Notes under the pieces: model-generated
The model's database searches: none
What the model was told of the DNA's origin: nothing
The model's input: only the letters and a program-made list of their open reading frames with translations
Made by a program: the position numbers and the translations under genes
NCBI RefSeq assembly: GCF_002285415.1
Contig: NZ_NSBU01000007.1
Location: 1,264,583-1,328,582, forward strand
DNA length: 64,000 nt
Direction of reading: 5' to 3'
From: Actibacterium pelagium
GTDB taxonomy: Bacteria; Pseudomonadota; Alphaproteobacteria; Rhodobacterales; Rhodobacteraceae
Shown here: in pieces, positions 9,442 through 17,272 of the stretch
How positions within the stretch are numbered: the first letter of the stretch is position 1
How the letters are laid out: the number at the start of each line of letters is the position of its first letter

Positions 9442-10029
9442 ATGCGTATTTCATTGACGCTCGTCGGGGCATTATTAGCCTCGGCGATTGCTGTGCCCGG
9501 TATTTCTAGTGATTTCGGTGACCTACCTGACAGCAAGAAAACAAAGGCCGGACTCTACCTGACTTCGGAAGAAGCCTTTGACATGCTGAAAGACGACAAC
9601 GTGTTGCTGCTGGACGTGCGAAGCCGACCAGAACTGATATTTGTGGGACATCCTTCCCGCATGAACACGCATATTCCATTCATGATCATGCCAGAAGAGG
9701 CCAGTTATAATGCGGGTAAGAAGACCTACAACATGGTCCAGAATTCAAACTTCGAGTTTGATTTCCTTGATTACGCCGAGGCCAATCAACTTCCCGACGA
9801 GAAACCTATCCTAATCATTTGCCGCTCTGGGTCGCGCAGCGCGAGGGCTGCGGACATGATTTATGATCTAGGCTTCACGAATGTCTATTCGATCGTGGAC
9901 GGCTTTGAAGGAGATAAGGCCAAGGACGGACCCGAAAAAGGGCATCGCGTGGTAAATGGCTGGAAGAATGCCGGGCTGGAATGGACCTATGCGGTGACGC
10001 CCGAACAAGCGTATCCAGCGGACAACTGA
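9442..10029 (+). CDS. Exported rhodanese-like protein
   Basis: The 195-residue protein begins with a signal-peptide-like segment (two Ser/Ala-rich hydrophobic turns up to about residue 22) and is probably periplasmic. A single rhodanese domain follows, with the L-L-L-D-V-R-S start and the active-site loop ICRSGSRSARA, in which Cys127 would carry the persulfide. The loop C-R-S-G-x-R-S is that of sulfurtransferases rather than phosphatases. Between the two motifs is an insertion of about 40 residues (with Asn-Thr-His-Ile-Pro). It has its own promoter and an AGAGA ribosome site. The sulfur acceptor is unknown. Confidence 0.85.
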   Translation: MRISLTLVGALLASAIAVPGISSDFGDLPDSKKTKAGLYLTSEEAFDMLKDDNVLLLDVRSRPELIFVGHPSRMNTHIPFMIMPEEASYNAGKKTYNMVQNSNFEFDFLDYAEANQLPDEKPILIICRSGSRSARAADMIYDLGFTNVYSIVDGFEGDKAKDGPEKGHRVVNGWKNAGLEWTYAVTPEQAYPADN

Positions 10030-10123
10030 TTGAGCAAAGGCGGCGGGCTTCTGCTTTTGACAGTTTCGCCTCCTCGACCTAGGGTGCCGGCGTCTGAATT
10101 GAACGCTGGCAAGGTTTGTGCGC

Positions 10124-10522
10124 ATGACCTCCCTACCCAAGCTCTATTTCCGAATCCGCGACAACGGCGCTGCCGTGTTCCGGGTCGACACCGAGAACCG
10201 GTTTCGCCGGATCGAGATGGACCAGATCGCCATCGCCAACCATCGCAATGGTGAGATCAAGGTCCACAACGGGCGCACGTTGACGGATGACGAGCGCGCG
10301 CAGATTGAAGATTGGATCGCAACGCGCCAAAACCTGCTGAAATCCCGCGCGATGGACGAGGTTCTGCGTACGGTCGATCACCTGAACCAGACCACCCAGT
10401 GGGCGCAATCCAAGGCCAGCGATGAAGAGCTGGAAGAGATCACCGATGCCCTGATGATGGCGATGCACGATCTGCGCAGCACGCTGGTAAAGAAAAAGGC
10501 CGACCGGCTGGATCAGACCTGA
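10124..10522 (+). CDS. Conserved hypothetical protein
   Basis: A 132-residue soluble protein that I cannot assign to a named family. It has an N-terminal strand-rich part (LYFRIRDNGAAVFRVD, then IAIANHRNGEIKVH) and a C-terminal helical half with many charged residues, ending in a Lys/Arg-rich stretch. No signal peptide or membrane segment is present. The ATG at 10124 has AAGG nine bases upstream; a GTG six bases earlier is too close to it. Its end overlaps by 10 bases with the converging MATE gene. Confidence 0.7.
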   Translation: MTSLPKLYFRIRDNGAAVFRVDTENRFRRIEMDQIAIANHRNGEIKVHNGRTLTDDERAQIEDWIATRQNLLKSRAMDEVLRTVDHLNQTTQWAQSKASDEELEEITDALMMAMHDLRSTLVKKKADRLDQT

Positions 10523-11883
10523 ACCGCGCGCTCTTCACGCAGTTTCACGCCCCAGAACCGCCACGACATCAGTACGGCAGCCACGGCCAGCCCGATCACC
10601 AGCCCCCACCAGATGCCAGCCCCGCCAAGCCCCATCGGGAAGCCCAGCACATAGCTGGCTGGCAGGCCCACACCCCAATAGCTGAAGGCTGCGATCAGCA
10701 TCGGGACCTTCGTATCCTTGATCCCGCGTAACAGCCCCATCGCGATAACCTGGCCTGCATCCACGATCTGGAACACACCCGCCAGCATCAGCAGCCCCGC
10801 GCCGATCAGGATGATCGCGTCACGCTCTGGGTCGTCGGGGTCAAGGAACAGGCCGACGAAGGGCTCTGGCGTGGTGATGAACACCACGGCAGCCAAAACG
10901 GACAGGGCCACTGACAAGACCGTCACCGCCAGCGCCCCATCGCGCAGGCCCTGACGATCGCCGGTGCCCACCGCCCTGCCTGCCCGCACGGTGGCGGCGT
11001 TGGACAGGCCCAGATGGAACAGGAACGTGGCCGAGGCGATTTGCAGCGCGATCCCGTGCGCCGCCAGATCCTGTACCCCGATCCAGCCGAACATGAAGCC
11101 CGCAGCGGAAAACAGACCGACCTCGGCCAGCATGGTCAGGCCGATCGGCAGGCCAAGGCTGAACACGCTCCAGATTGCGGGCCAGTCGGGCCGCCAGATC
11201 CGCGCGAAAATCGCGTATGGCCGCAGGTCCTTGGGCCACATCGCGTAAACCATCATCGCGGCAAACCCGATCAGGTTCGCGATCAGAGAGGCCAGCGCAC
11301 AGCCTTTGATGCCAAGCTCTGGCGCGCCGAAGTGACCGAAAATCAGGACGTAGTTCAGCGCCGCGTTCAGCGCCGCAGTGGCAATTGTCAGCAACAGAAT
11401 GGCGCGGGCATGTTCGACCGCCGACAGAAAGCCCTTCAGCACCATGATCCACATGGCTGGAAACAGCTGGAACCCCATGATCACCAGATATTGCGCCGCC
11501 AGCATCGCCAGTTCAGGTTTTTGCCCCAAAGCCTGCAAGATCGGCTCTGCCAGCAGGAACAGGGGCAACACAAGAATGCAGTACCCCGTGACCACCCACA
11601 GCCCCATCCGCGCCGCACGACGGGCCTGCGTGATATCCCCGGCCGAGGCGGCTTCGGCCACCATCGGCATCACCGCATTGGCAAAGCCTCCGCCCATCAG
11701 GAACACAAGGAAATAGACCGTCCCGGCCAACACCACGGCGGCAAGTTCGTCAACGCCGTACCAGCCCATCATGATCACATCGACCACATTGACCGAAAAC
11801 TGCGCCAGATGGCTTCCCGCAAGCGGCAAGCCAAGCAGCAGAACGGCCTTGGTATGATCTTTGAAACTTAAATGGTGGGTCAT
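10513..11883 (-). CDS. MATE family multidrug efflux transporter
   Basis: This 456-residue integral membrane protein has about 12 hydrophobic segments in two homologous halves and the MATE-family start L-L-L-G-L-P-L-A-G-S-H-L-A-Q, where a Na+ or H+ gradient drives export of cationic drugs or metabolites across the inner membrane. The NorM-like segment V-D-V-I-M-M-G-W-Y-G supports this. The start at 11883 follows GTGAG by six bases; an ATG two codons upstream has no room for a ribosome site. It is divergent from the GNAT gene across 322 bases. The substrate is unknown. Confidence 0.9.
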   Translation of the reverse strand: MTHHLSFKDHTKAVLLLGLPLAGSHLAQFSVNVVDVIMMGWYGVDELAAVVLAGTVYFLVFLMGGGFANAVMPMVAEAASAGDITQARRAARMGLWVVTGYCILVLPLFLLAEPILQALGQKPELAMLAAQYLVIMGFQLFPAMWIMVLKGFLSAVEHARAILLLTIATAALNAALNYVLIFGHFGAPELGIKGCALASLIANLIGFAAMMVYAMWPKDLRPYAIFARIWRPDWPAIWSVFSLGLPIGLTMLAEVGLFSAAGFMFGWIGVQDLAAHGIALQIASATFLFHLGLSNAATVRAGRAVGTGDRQGLRDGALAVTVLSVALSVLAAVVFITTPEPFVGLFLDPDDPERDAIILIGAGLLMLAGVFQIVDAGQVIAMGLLRGIKDTKVPMLIAAFSYWGVGLPASYVLGFPMGLGGAGIWWGLVIGLAVAAVLMSWRFWGVKLREERAVQV

Positions 11884-12205
11884 CGACATCTCACTTGCGA
11901 GACCCACCACAGACACTTTCCGCGCGGTGATTGCAACTTTTTTGTCAGGACAACAAAGACAAGTCTTGCTGCTGAAAGGTCAATTGAACGAATGTCAGTT
12001 AAGAGCCCAATGTGACAAATGCTGCGCTGCGCATGAACCTCCGCAATCGTGATGGCGTCATCTGATCCGATAGCCGGCAGGACACGCTATGAGGACTATA
12101 ATTCCGCCTCCTTTGTGAAAGACAAAGAGCTGTCCAAAGACGTCTGGCAATTCGCCATCATTGCGAACTTGTCGATGTCGCATGTCCCGGAATACGATAG
12201 GCGTG
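11884..12205. other. Intergenic region with two adjacent palindromes
   Basis: The gap of 322 bases between the divergent MATE and GNAT genes has no convincing gene. Close to the MATE start lie two 12-bp palindromes, TTGTCAGGACAA (11942-11953) and AAGACAAGTCTT (11956-11967), each a 5-2-5 inverted repeat with centres 14 bases apart. They could be a repressor site for the MATE gene. Confidence 0.35.
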
Positions 12206-12670
12206 ATGAAGTCGCTCAAATTCCGAAAGGCCACCGTTGCCGATGTGGTTCCGCTCAGCGGGCTGATCCAGCGCACAATTCGCGTTTCAAATGCCAACGA
12301 CTATGATCAAAAATCAATTGATATGCTGTGCGCGATTTTTGAACCGAAGCCGCTAACCGAAAGAATCGAAAATGAGGCTATTTTGTTGTGTTTCGGGGGT
12401 GCCAATCTTGTTGGAACGGTAGGGCTGAAAGGTAACTTTCTGCGATCATTGTTCGTGGACCCTTCGTTTCAGGGGCAAGGGCTAGGCAAAGCGCTGACTG
12501 CAAGAATTGAAGAAGAAGCGCGACAGAAAGCAATCCCGGTGATAATGCTTCATTCCTCACTAACAGCGCGAGAGTTTTATGCGGCTCTTGGCTATGAAGT
12601 GGTGGAATTGCAATCATACCCGGAAGGACCATTCGTCTTGATGAGAAAGCCGCTTAACGTGCGACCGTGA
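12206..12670 (+). CDS. GNAT family N-acetyltransferase
   Basis: The 154-residue protein has the GNAT acetyl-CoA fold: an N-terminal L-K-F-R-K-A-T strand, then L-R-S-L-F-V-D-P-S-F-Q-G-Q-G-L-G-K-A-L, the motif A with its Q-x-x-G-x-G/A pyrophosphate loop, and the C-terminal A-R-E-F-Y-A-A-L-G-Y-E motif B. It acetylates an unknown amine in the cytosol. Base composition is poorer in GC than the neighbouring housekeeping genes, which together with the repeat-flanked gene downstream suggests an acquired islet. The ATG at 12206 is chosen by homology to the domain start; its ribosome site is weak. Confidence 0.82.
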   Translation: MKSLKFRKATVADVVPLSGLIQRTIRVSNANDYDQKSIDMLCAIFEPKPLTERIENEAILLCFGGANLVGTVGLKGNFLRSLFVDPSFQGQGLGKALTARIEEEARQKAIPVIMLHSSLTAREFYAALGYEVVELQSYPEGPFVLMRKPLNVRP

Positions 12671-12777
12671 AATACCTTGCGCCACGAAACACCGGCAGTG
12701 ACGCTTGCCGATGTGTTGCGACCGTCCGTTGACGCCTCATTTCGGAGCAGACCTTTGTTTCCGCAAGGCCATGGGTT

Positions 12778-12915
12778 GCTTTGTCCGCATAGCAGACGTT
12801 AGCGTGAAATATGCGCATCGGCTGACCTAGAGAAACGGCATCAACAACCGCAGGGCCACGGCGATGACGATCAGCCCGGCCAGCACCTCTAGCCCCGCGC
12901 CGATGCGGCGGGCGA
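12778..12915. repeat. 138-bp direct repeat, left copy
   Basis: Copy of 14471-14608 at 134 of 138 positions (differences at 12790, 12846, 12847 and 12893 by eye), in direct orientation and offset by 1693 bases. It contains about 90 bases of the NicO coding end in the same frame, through ...LRLLMPFL and the TAG stop, plus about 50 bases of downstream sequence. The rest of the NicO gene is missing here, so this is a pseudo-tail. Confidence 0.92.
12828..12915 (-). pseudogene. 3' remnant of a NicO-type transporter gene
   Basis: On the minus strand this fragment encodes A-R-R-I-G-A-G-L-E-V-L-A-G-L followed by the same ending and stop as the intact transporter at 14520-15440. Similarity stops abruptly at 12915. 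No start, no ribosome site and no upstream part are present, so it is not expressed as a transporter. Confidence 0.8.
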
Positions 12916-13198
12916 ACCGTCGATGCCATCAGAATGTTAAAACTGACTTCGACCGTAACGGATTGAACGGGTAAGGTGCGGACCAAGCTGACGCTCGTCA
13001 CAAGTTCAGGTCAATAAACCGACCCATATTCGAAGCCCCTTCTTCCCAATACCCGCAAGCAATGCTATGCCCCCGTCAGGCACTCTGACGATGGCGTCGC
13101 CGGGGTTAGTTATTGTAAAACCACAGATCCTGTACGCCGGGACTTTCAATCGGGAGATTGAAGGCCCTGCCTTGTCTCCCTCGCAAAAGGAGGCAACC

Positions 13199-14320
13199 AT
13201 GGCCTGGTCACCGGATAAAACCGAAGTCAAAAGCTGGAACGAATGGGACACACTGCGCCACGTAATTGTGGGCCGCGCAGACGATTGTCACATTCCGCCC
13301 GAAGAACCCGCGCTGGAAGCCAAAGTTCCGGAAGACAGCGACATGCGCGGCCAATGGGGCCGACGGCCTCAGGAAACAATCGACCGGGCCAACGAACTCC
13401 TCGACAATTTCGCCGATCAGTTGCGCAAACGCGGTGTTCGTGTTGATCGCCCGACATCCATTGATCACTCTCAACCGGCCACCACACCGGATTTTCATAC
13501 CGATAGTCAATTTGGCTGCATGCCCCCGCGCGATGTGCTGTTGACCGTCGGGCATGAGATTCTCGAAGCAACGATGTCTTACCGCTGTCGCTGGTTCGAA
13601 TACCTAAACTATCGTCCTTTGATGCAGCAGTATTGGGATGAAGACCCCAATTTCCGCCACGAGGCCGCGCCCAAGCCGCGCCTGACCGATGCGGACTACC
13701 ATCCCGACTATCTCAGCGACAAGATCGGTGTCGAAAAACGCCTGCAATGGACGGCAGAGAAATTTTTTGTCACAACCGAGGAAGAACCGCTTTTTGATGC
13801 GGCGGACGTGCTGCGCTTTGGCCGTGACCTTGTGGTGCAGCATGGGTTTACCACCAACCTCAAGGGGATTGAGTGGTTGCGGCGTCACTTTCCCGATCAC
13901 CGCGTACACACAGTGAACTTCCCGGGTGATCCATATCCGATCCATATCGACGCAACCTTCACCCCCCTGCGCCCCGGCCTGATTCTCAACAACCCGCAAC
14001 GGCGGTTGCCCGAAGAGCAGCGTGGCATGTTCGAGAGAAACGGCTGGGAGATCTTGGATGCGGCGCAGCCAGCCCACAACACGCCGCCGCCGTTGTGCTA
14101 CTCCTCGACCTGGCTGTCGATGAACGTGCTGGTGCTGGACCCGAAAACGGTCTGTGTGGAAAAGTCCGAAGTCTATCAGGCCGAACAGATGGACAAGCTA
14201 GGCATGGAAGTGGTCGAAGTCGATCTGCGCGACGCATATGCTTTTGGCGGTGGGCTTCATTGCTGCACCGCGGATGTATATCGCGACGGGGATTGTGAGG
14301 ATTATTTTCCGAACCTCTAA
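13199..14320 (+). CDS. Glycine amidinotransferase-like enzyme
   Basis: The 373-residue protein matches the L-arginine:glycine amidinotransferase/StrB/SxtG family, which moves the amidino group of arginine to an amine acceptor through a Cys intermediate. Visible marks are the start W-x-x-L-R-H-V-I-V-G-R-A-D, the H-I-D-A-T-F motif with catalytic His249, and the C-terminal GGGLHCCTADVYRDG with catalytic Cys355. The ATG at 13199 has an excellent AAAAGGAGG. No guanidinoacetate methyltransferase or antibiotic gene is adjacent, so the acceptor is unknown. It is a single-gene unit between two copies of a 138-bp repeat, and ends in its own terminator, which points to a cassette-like gain. Confidence 0.85.
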   Translation: MAWSPDKTEVKSWNEWDTLRHVIVGRADDCHIPPEEPALEAKVPEDSDMRGQWGRRPQETIDRANELLDNFADQLRKRGVRVDRPTSIDHSQPATTPDFHTDSQFGCMPPRDVLLTVGHEILEATMSYRCRWFEYLNYRPLMQQYWDEDPNFRHEAAPKPRLTDADYHPDYLSDKIGVEKRLQWTAEKFFVTTEEEPLFDAADVLRFGRDLVVQHGFTTNLKGIEWLRRHFPDHRVHTVNFPGDPYPIHIDATFTPLRPGLILNNPQRRLPEEQRGMFERNGWEILDAAQPAHNTPPPLCYSSTWLSMNVLVLDPKTVCVEKSEVYQAEQMDKLGMEVVEVDLRDAYAFGGGLHCCTADVYRDGDCEDYFPNL

Positions 14321-14336
14321 GCCCCTTGTTCCCTTG

Positions 14337-14358
14337 GGCCGACCCAAGCGGGTCGGCC
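14337..14358 (+). terminator. Terminator of the amidinotransferase gene
   Basis: A perfect 9-bp stem, GGCCGACCC and GGGTCGGCC, with an AAGC loop is followed by TATTGTGTTT. It begins 17 bases after the stop codon. Confidence 0.8.
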
Positions 14359-14404
14359 TATTGTGTTTCGGCGTATGTATGATTTTCCCAAATGGCCATC
14401 GCGT

Positions 14405-14444
14405 CAGGAGCAACAGCTCTATTGGACGGTCCTGCTCCTGTTTT
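14405..14444 (+). terminator. Second hairpin downstream of the amidinotransferase
   Basis: CAGGAGCA (14405-14412) and TGCTCCTG (14433-14440) form a perfect 8-bp stem with a 20-base loop followed by TTTT. It may back up the first terminator or be a remnant of the inserted segment. Confidence 0.4.
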
Positions 14445-14470
14445 CCAGGCCGCGCATGCAACGAGGGTCC

Positions 14471-14608
14471 GCTTTGTCCGCAGAGCAGACGTTAGCGTGA
14501 AATATGCGCATCGGCTGACCTAGAGAAACGGCATCAACAGGCGCAGGGCCACGGCGATGACGATCAGCCCGGCCAGAACCTCTAGCCCCGCGCCGATGCG
14601 GCGGGCGA
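14471..14608. repeat. 138-bp direct repeat, right copy (native NicO end)
   Basis: This is the intact 3' end of the NicO gene plus 49 bases downstream of its stop. The near-identical second copy lies at 12778-12915, on the far side of the amidinotransferase gene. Confidence 0.92.
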
Positions 14609-15440
14609 CGCCGGCGTCCATCACCGACAGGCTGGCGCGGTCGCGGAACCAGACGGCGCCAATGGCGATCCCCACCGTGACAGAGGCCGTGCCCAGCCCC
14701 ATCGCATAGGCGCCCGCGACGCCTTGCCAGGCGATCTCCATCTGCCAGGTCAGGATCAACACGAACAGCGCCCCGGTACAGGGACGGATCGCAATCGCTC
14801 CGATAAGCACCAACGCGTCGCGCAGGCTGTGGATTTTGTCCAAGTCTTCGACCGTGGGCGCGTGTTTGTGGCCGCATTCCGAGCAGACCTCGCCCTCGCC
14901 GTGATCGTGGTGATGGTGGTCGTGCGCATGGGGGTGGTGCGCGTGAGAAACTGATTTAAACCCACGCCGCAAGCCCCTGATAAGCAACCACAAACCGACA
15001 CATGCGATCAACGTATAGGACAAGGGCGCCATCATCCGCTCTGTCGTGTCGACGATCTGCTGGCGGGTCCATTCCAGCGTCCAGATTGCGCCATAGGCAA
15101 AGATCACCGCCGTCGTCGCCTGCGCAAGGCTGGAGGCCACCGCCAACCCGGCCAGCGCCCCCATCTTGCGCCGCGTTCCCAGACCATAGCCGCCAATCAG
15201 CACCTTGCCGTGCCCCGGCCCCACCGCGTGGAAAAACCCATAGGCAAAACACACGCTCATCAGCGCCCCAAAGGCCCCCGGCTGCCCGCCCCGAAGCGCG
15301 CGCAGGCTGCGGGCCATGGCGTTCTGGAAGTCTCTTTGACCTTCAGCAGCCCAAGTCGATAGATGAGAAAAGCCGCCAACCGCCCAGACGGCCACCAGCC
15401 CGACCAGCACCAGCGCCACGGGCCACAGCCGCCTTAGCAT
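14520..15440 (-). CDS. NicO/RcnA-type nickel-cobalt transporter
   Basis: This 306-residue inner-membrane protein has about six hydrophobic segments and the NicO family signature HAVGPGHGK (residues 71-79). A hydrophilic loop around residues 170-210 is very rich in His with two Cys (SHAHHPHAHDHHHHDHGEG is its core), a typical Ni/Co/Zn binding loop. It follows a DUF1007 gene and overlaps it by 7 bases; this pair is common in alphaproteobacteria and is thought to move nickel or cobalt. Direction (uptake or efflux) cannot be read. The last 90 bases are duplicated at 12828-12915. Confidence 0.88.
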   Translation of the reverse strand: MLRRLWPVALVLVGLVAVWAVGGFSHLSTWAAEGQRDFQNAMARSLRALRGGQPGAFGALMSVCFAYGFFHAVGPGHGKVLIGGYGLGTRRKMGALAGLAVASSLAQATTAVIFAYGAIWTLEWTRQQIVDTTERMMAPLSYTLIACVGLWLLIRGLRRGFKSVSHAHHPHAHDHHHHDHGEGEVCSECGHKHAPTVEDLDKIHSLRDALVLIGAIAIRPCTGALFVLILTWQMEIAWQGVAGAYAMGLGTASVTVGIAIGAVWFRDRASLSVMDAGVARRIGAGLEVLAGLIVIAVALRLLMPFL

Positions 15441-16084
15441 GAGATGCGCACCTCGTCAGAAAAGGCCGCACCGACCTTGGGAAAGCCCATCTCTTCCAGC
15501 GTCTGGTCTGCGTTCAGCTCTGCCATGGCGGCCTTGACCTCTAGTTGGGCCGCGGTCAGATCCGCGCCATAGGTCACTGCGGTGCAGGTTGCGGGCGCAT
15601 TGTGCAGGATGGTTTCTTCAGTGATCTCGTAGGCGGTATAGAACCCCTCGTCATAGATCTGCACGACGATATTGTCGGCAGCGGGGTCAACAGGCGCCAC
15701 CAGATCGCGCGTATGCGTGGTGATCAGCTTGCCGTCCACCAGATGAAGGTCATAGTCGCGCGGGGCCGCCATCAACAGTTTTTGCCCGTCCAGCATGACA
15801 TACAGGTCACCGTCATACCATTCCGGCCAGTCGTCCATGTCGAACCCGGCCAAAGTTGTGCGCTCGTCCTCGGTCAGGACCCCGTCATAGTCTGTGTCCA
15901 TGCCACGATCTTCAAGGATGACAAGGCTAAACAGCTCGTCATAGGTCCATTTCATCGTCAGCGAGGTCATCTGACCCTGATCGTCAAAATGTACCTGAAC
16001 CCCCGATTCAATGAAGATATGCGGGTGCGAGACGACGGGTGTCGCCATCAGGGTCGCGCAGGCTGCTAAAAGATATTGGCGCAT
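15434..16084 (-). CDS. DUF1007 periplasmic protein, partner of the NicO transporter
   Basis: The 216-residue product starts with a signal peptide (hydrophobic to about residue 19, cleavage near VVS-HPH), so the mature protein begins with His-Pro-His, a likely metal ligand. The body matches DUF1007: H-P-H-I-F-I-E, M-K-W-T-Y-D-E-L-F-S, and a D-T-D-Y-D-G-V-L-T segment resembling an EF-hand loop. It probably hands a divalent metal to the downstream transporter. The ATG at 16084 is used rather than a TTG three bases upstream. No good ribosome site is visible; a long hairpin lies immediately upstream. Confidence 0.83.
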   Translation of the reverse strand: MRQYLLAACATLMATPVVSHPHIFIESGVQVHFDDQGQMTSLTMKWTYDELFSLVILEDRGMDTDYDGVLTEDERTTLAGFDMDDWPEWYDGDLYVMLDGQKLLMAAPRDYDLHLVDGKLITTHTRDLVAPVDPAADNIVVQIYDEGFYTAYEITEETILHNAPATCTAVTYGADLTAAQLEVKAAMAELNADQTLEEMGFPKVGAAFSDEVRISC

Positions 16085-16087
16085 CAA

Positions 16088-16143
16088 GACAATCCGGCTG
16101 CTAATTCTCCAACGACAGGAAACACCTAAGCAGCCGGATTGTC
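16088..16143 (-). promoter_or_regulatory. 15-bp perfect inverted repeat in front of the DUF1007-NicO operon
   Basis: GACAATCCGGCTGCT (16088-16102) and its exact complement (16129-16143) flank 26 bases. The near arm ends 3 bases before the ATG. As RNA it folds into a long hairpin covering the expected ribosome site; as DNA it could be an operator. A metal-responsive switch for the transporter operon is plausible but not shown. Confidence 0.6.
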
Positions 16144-16150
16144 AAAGCAA

Positions 16151-16170
16151 CCCCGCCGTGATCGGCGGGG
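16151..16170 (-). terminator. Terminator of ppk2
   Basis: CCCCGCCG and CGGCGGGG form a perfect 8-bp stem with a 4-base loop, 9 bases beyond the ppk2 stop. On the minus strand it is followed by TTGCTTT. Confidence 0.7.
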
Positions 16171-16178
16171 CTTGGCCG

Positions 16179-17078
16179 CTAGCCGCGGCGCATATCCGGG
16201 TGTAGGGAGTTCCCCAGAATGTGATCCGACTTATGGATCACATGCGCCGCATGGCCAACGATCAACGGATCAGGCCCGGTGACGATATCCAGATCTTTGC
16301 CAGGATAGTCGATCGACGCGAGGAAATGCTGCATGCAGTTGATCCTCGCCCGTTTCTTGTCATCGGACTTGATAATAGTCCAAGGCGCATCGGCGGTGTC
16401 GGTATAGAAGAACATCGCCTCTTTCGCCTCGGTGTAGTCATCCCACTTGTCCAAACTGGCCTTGTCGATCGGCGAGAGCTTCCACTGTTTCAGCGGATCG
16501 CTTTCACGGGACTTGAAGCGACGCAGCTGCTCTTCACGGGTGACCGAGAACCAGAATTTGTACAGCTGGATGCCCGAACGTACCAGCATCCGTTCCAGCT
16601 CTGGTGTCTGGCGCATGAACTCCAGGTATTCCTGAGGCGAACAGAAGCCCATGACCCGTTCGACCCCGGCACGGTTGTACCAAGACCGGTCATAGAAGAC
16701 CATTTCGCCCGTGGTGGGTAGTTCCTGAATGTAACGCTGGAAGAACCACTGGCCTTTCTCTTCCCATGTTGGCTTGTTCAGCGCGACAACGCGGGCCGAG
16801 CGCGGGTTGAGGTGCTCCATATACCGCTTGATCGTTCCCCCTTTGCCGGCCGCGTCCCGGCCTTCGAACAACAGGACAAACTTTTGCTCTGTCTCCTGCG
16901 CCCAAAGCTGAACCTTCAGCAATTCGGCCTGAAGCTGCGCTTTCTTGGTCTCGTACTCGGACCGGGACATCTTCTTGCTATAGGGGTACTTGCCGTTTTC
17001 GAAACCCTCGGTCCGAACCGGTTTTGCCGGCGTTTCAACGGGTGTCTCATCGGCCACAGAGTTCGCGGTTTCCAGCAT
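16179..17078 (-). CDS. ppk2: Polyphosphate kinase 2
   Basis: This 299-residue protein is a class I PPK2, transferring phosphate between inorganic polyphosphate and nucleoside diphosphates. It has the Walker A loop FEGRDAAGKGG (about residues 71-81), the Walker B/lid signature FYDRSWYNRAGVE, and the terminal domain with W-T-I-I-K-S-D-D-K-K-R-A-R. An N-terminal extension of about 35 residues is Pro/Thr/Glu rich. The ATG at 17078 has AAGGAG eight bases upstream. It is transcribed alone. Nucleotide preference (ADP or GDP) is not deducible by eye. Confidence 0.93.
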   Translation of the reverse strand: MLETANSVADETPVETPAKPVRTEGFENGKYPYSKKMSRSEYETKKAQLQAELLKVQLWAQETEQKFVLLFEGRDAAGKGGTIKRYMEHLNPRSARVVALNKPTWEEKGQWFFQRYIQELPTTGEMVFYDRSWYNRAGVERVMGFCSPQEYLEFMRQTPELERMLVRSGIQLYKFWFSVTREEQLRRFKSRESDPLKQWKLSPIDKASLDKWDDYTEAKEAMFFYTDTADAPWTIIKSDDKKRARINCMQHFLASIDYPGKDLDIVTGPDPLIVGHAAHVIHKSDHILGNSLHPDMRRG

Positions 17079-17272
17079 TCTTATCTCCTTTGTATGAACA
17101 AAGGGGGGCTAACACAGCGCAGGATGGAGCGCTTTGATACGGGTCAAATAATAGAACACTTCTCGCACCGCATTTCCTGCAAAGGTGAGACACGTCTGAT
17201 CTTTAAGTTGAAAACCCCTCAACTTCCGCGCATATTGCATTGGGCCCTTTTCCCCGAGAAAGCGATCACCCG

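Larger units (their letters stand above)
12671..13198. other. Long intergenic region holding a displaced NicO gene tail
   Basis: This gap of 528 bases contains no intact gene. Its main content is the 138-bp repeat at 12778-12915, a copy of the end of the NicO gene. The last 60 bases hold a leader hairpin for the amidinotransferase gene: CTTTCAATC and GATTGAAGG (13143-13164) around a GGGA loop, one G-U pair. Confidence 0.6.

Noticed and set aside
12654-13001. Minus-strand frame of 115 codons resembling one at 14419-14877
   Set aside because: The similarity comes from the 138-bp DNA repeat read in a wrong frame; the true frame is that of the NicO gene end.
13100-13198. Guanidine or glycine riboswitch in front of the amidinotransferase gene
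   Set aside because: Only one simple hairpin with a GGGA loop is present; the conserved ACGR loops or glycine aptamer elements are not seen.
12671-14520. Complete mobile element around the amidinotransferase gene
   Set aside because: No integrase, transposase or terminal inverted repeats were found; only the direct repeats remain.
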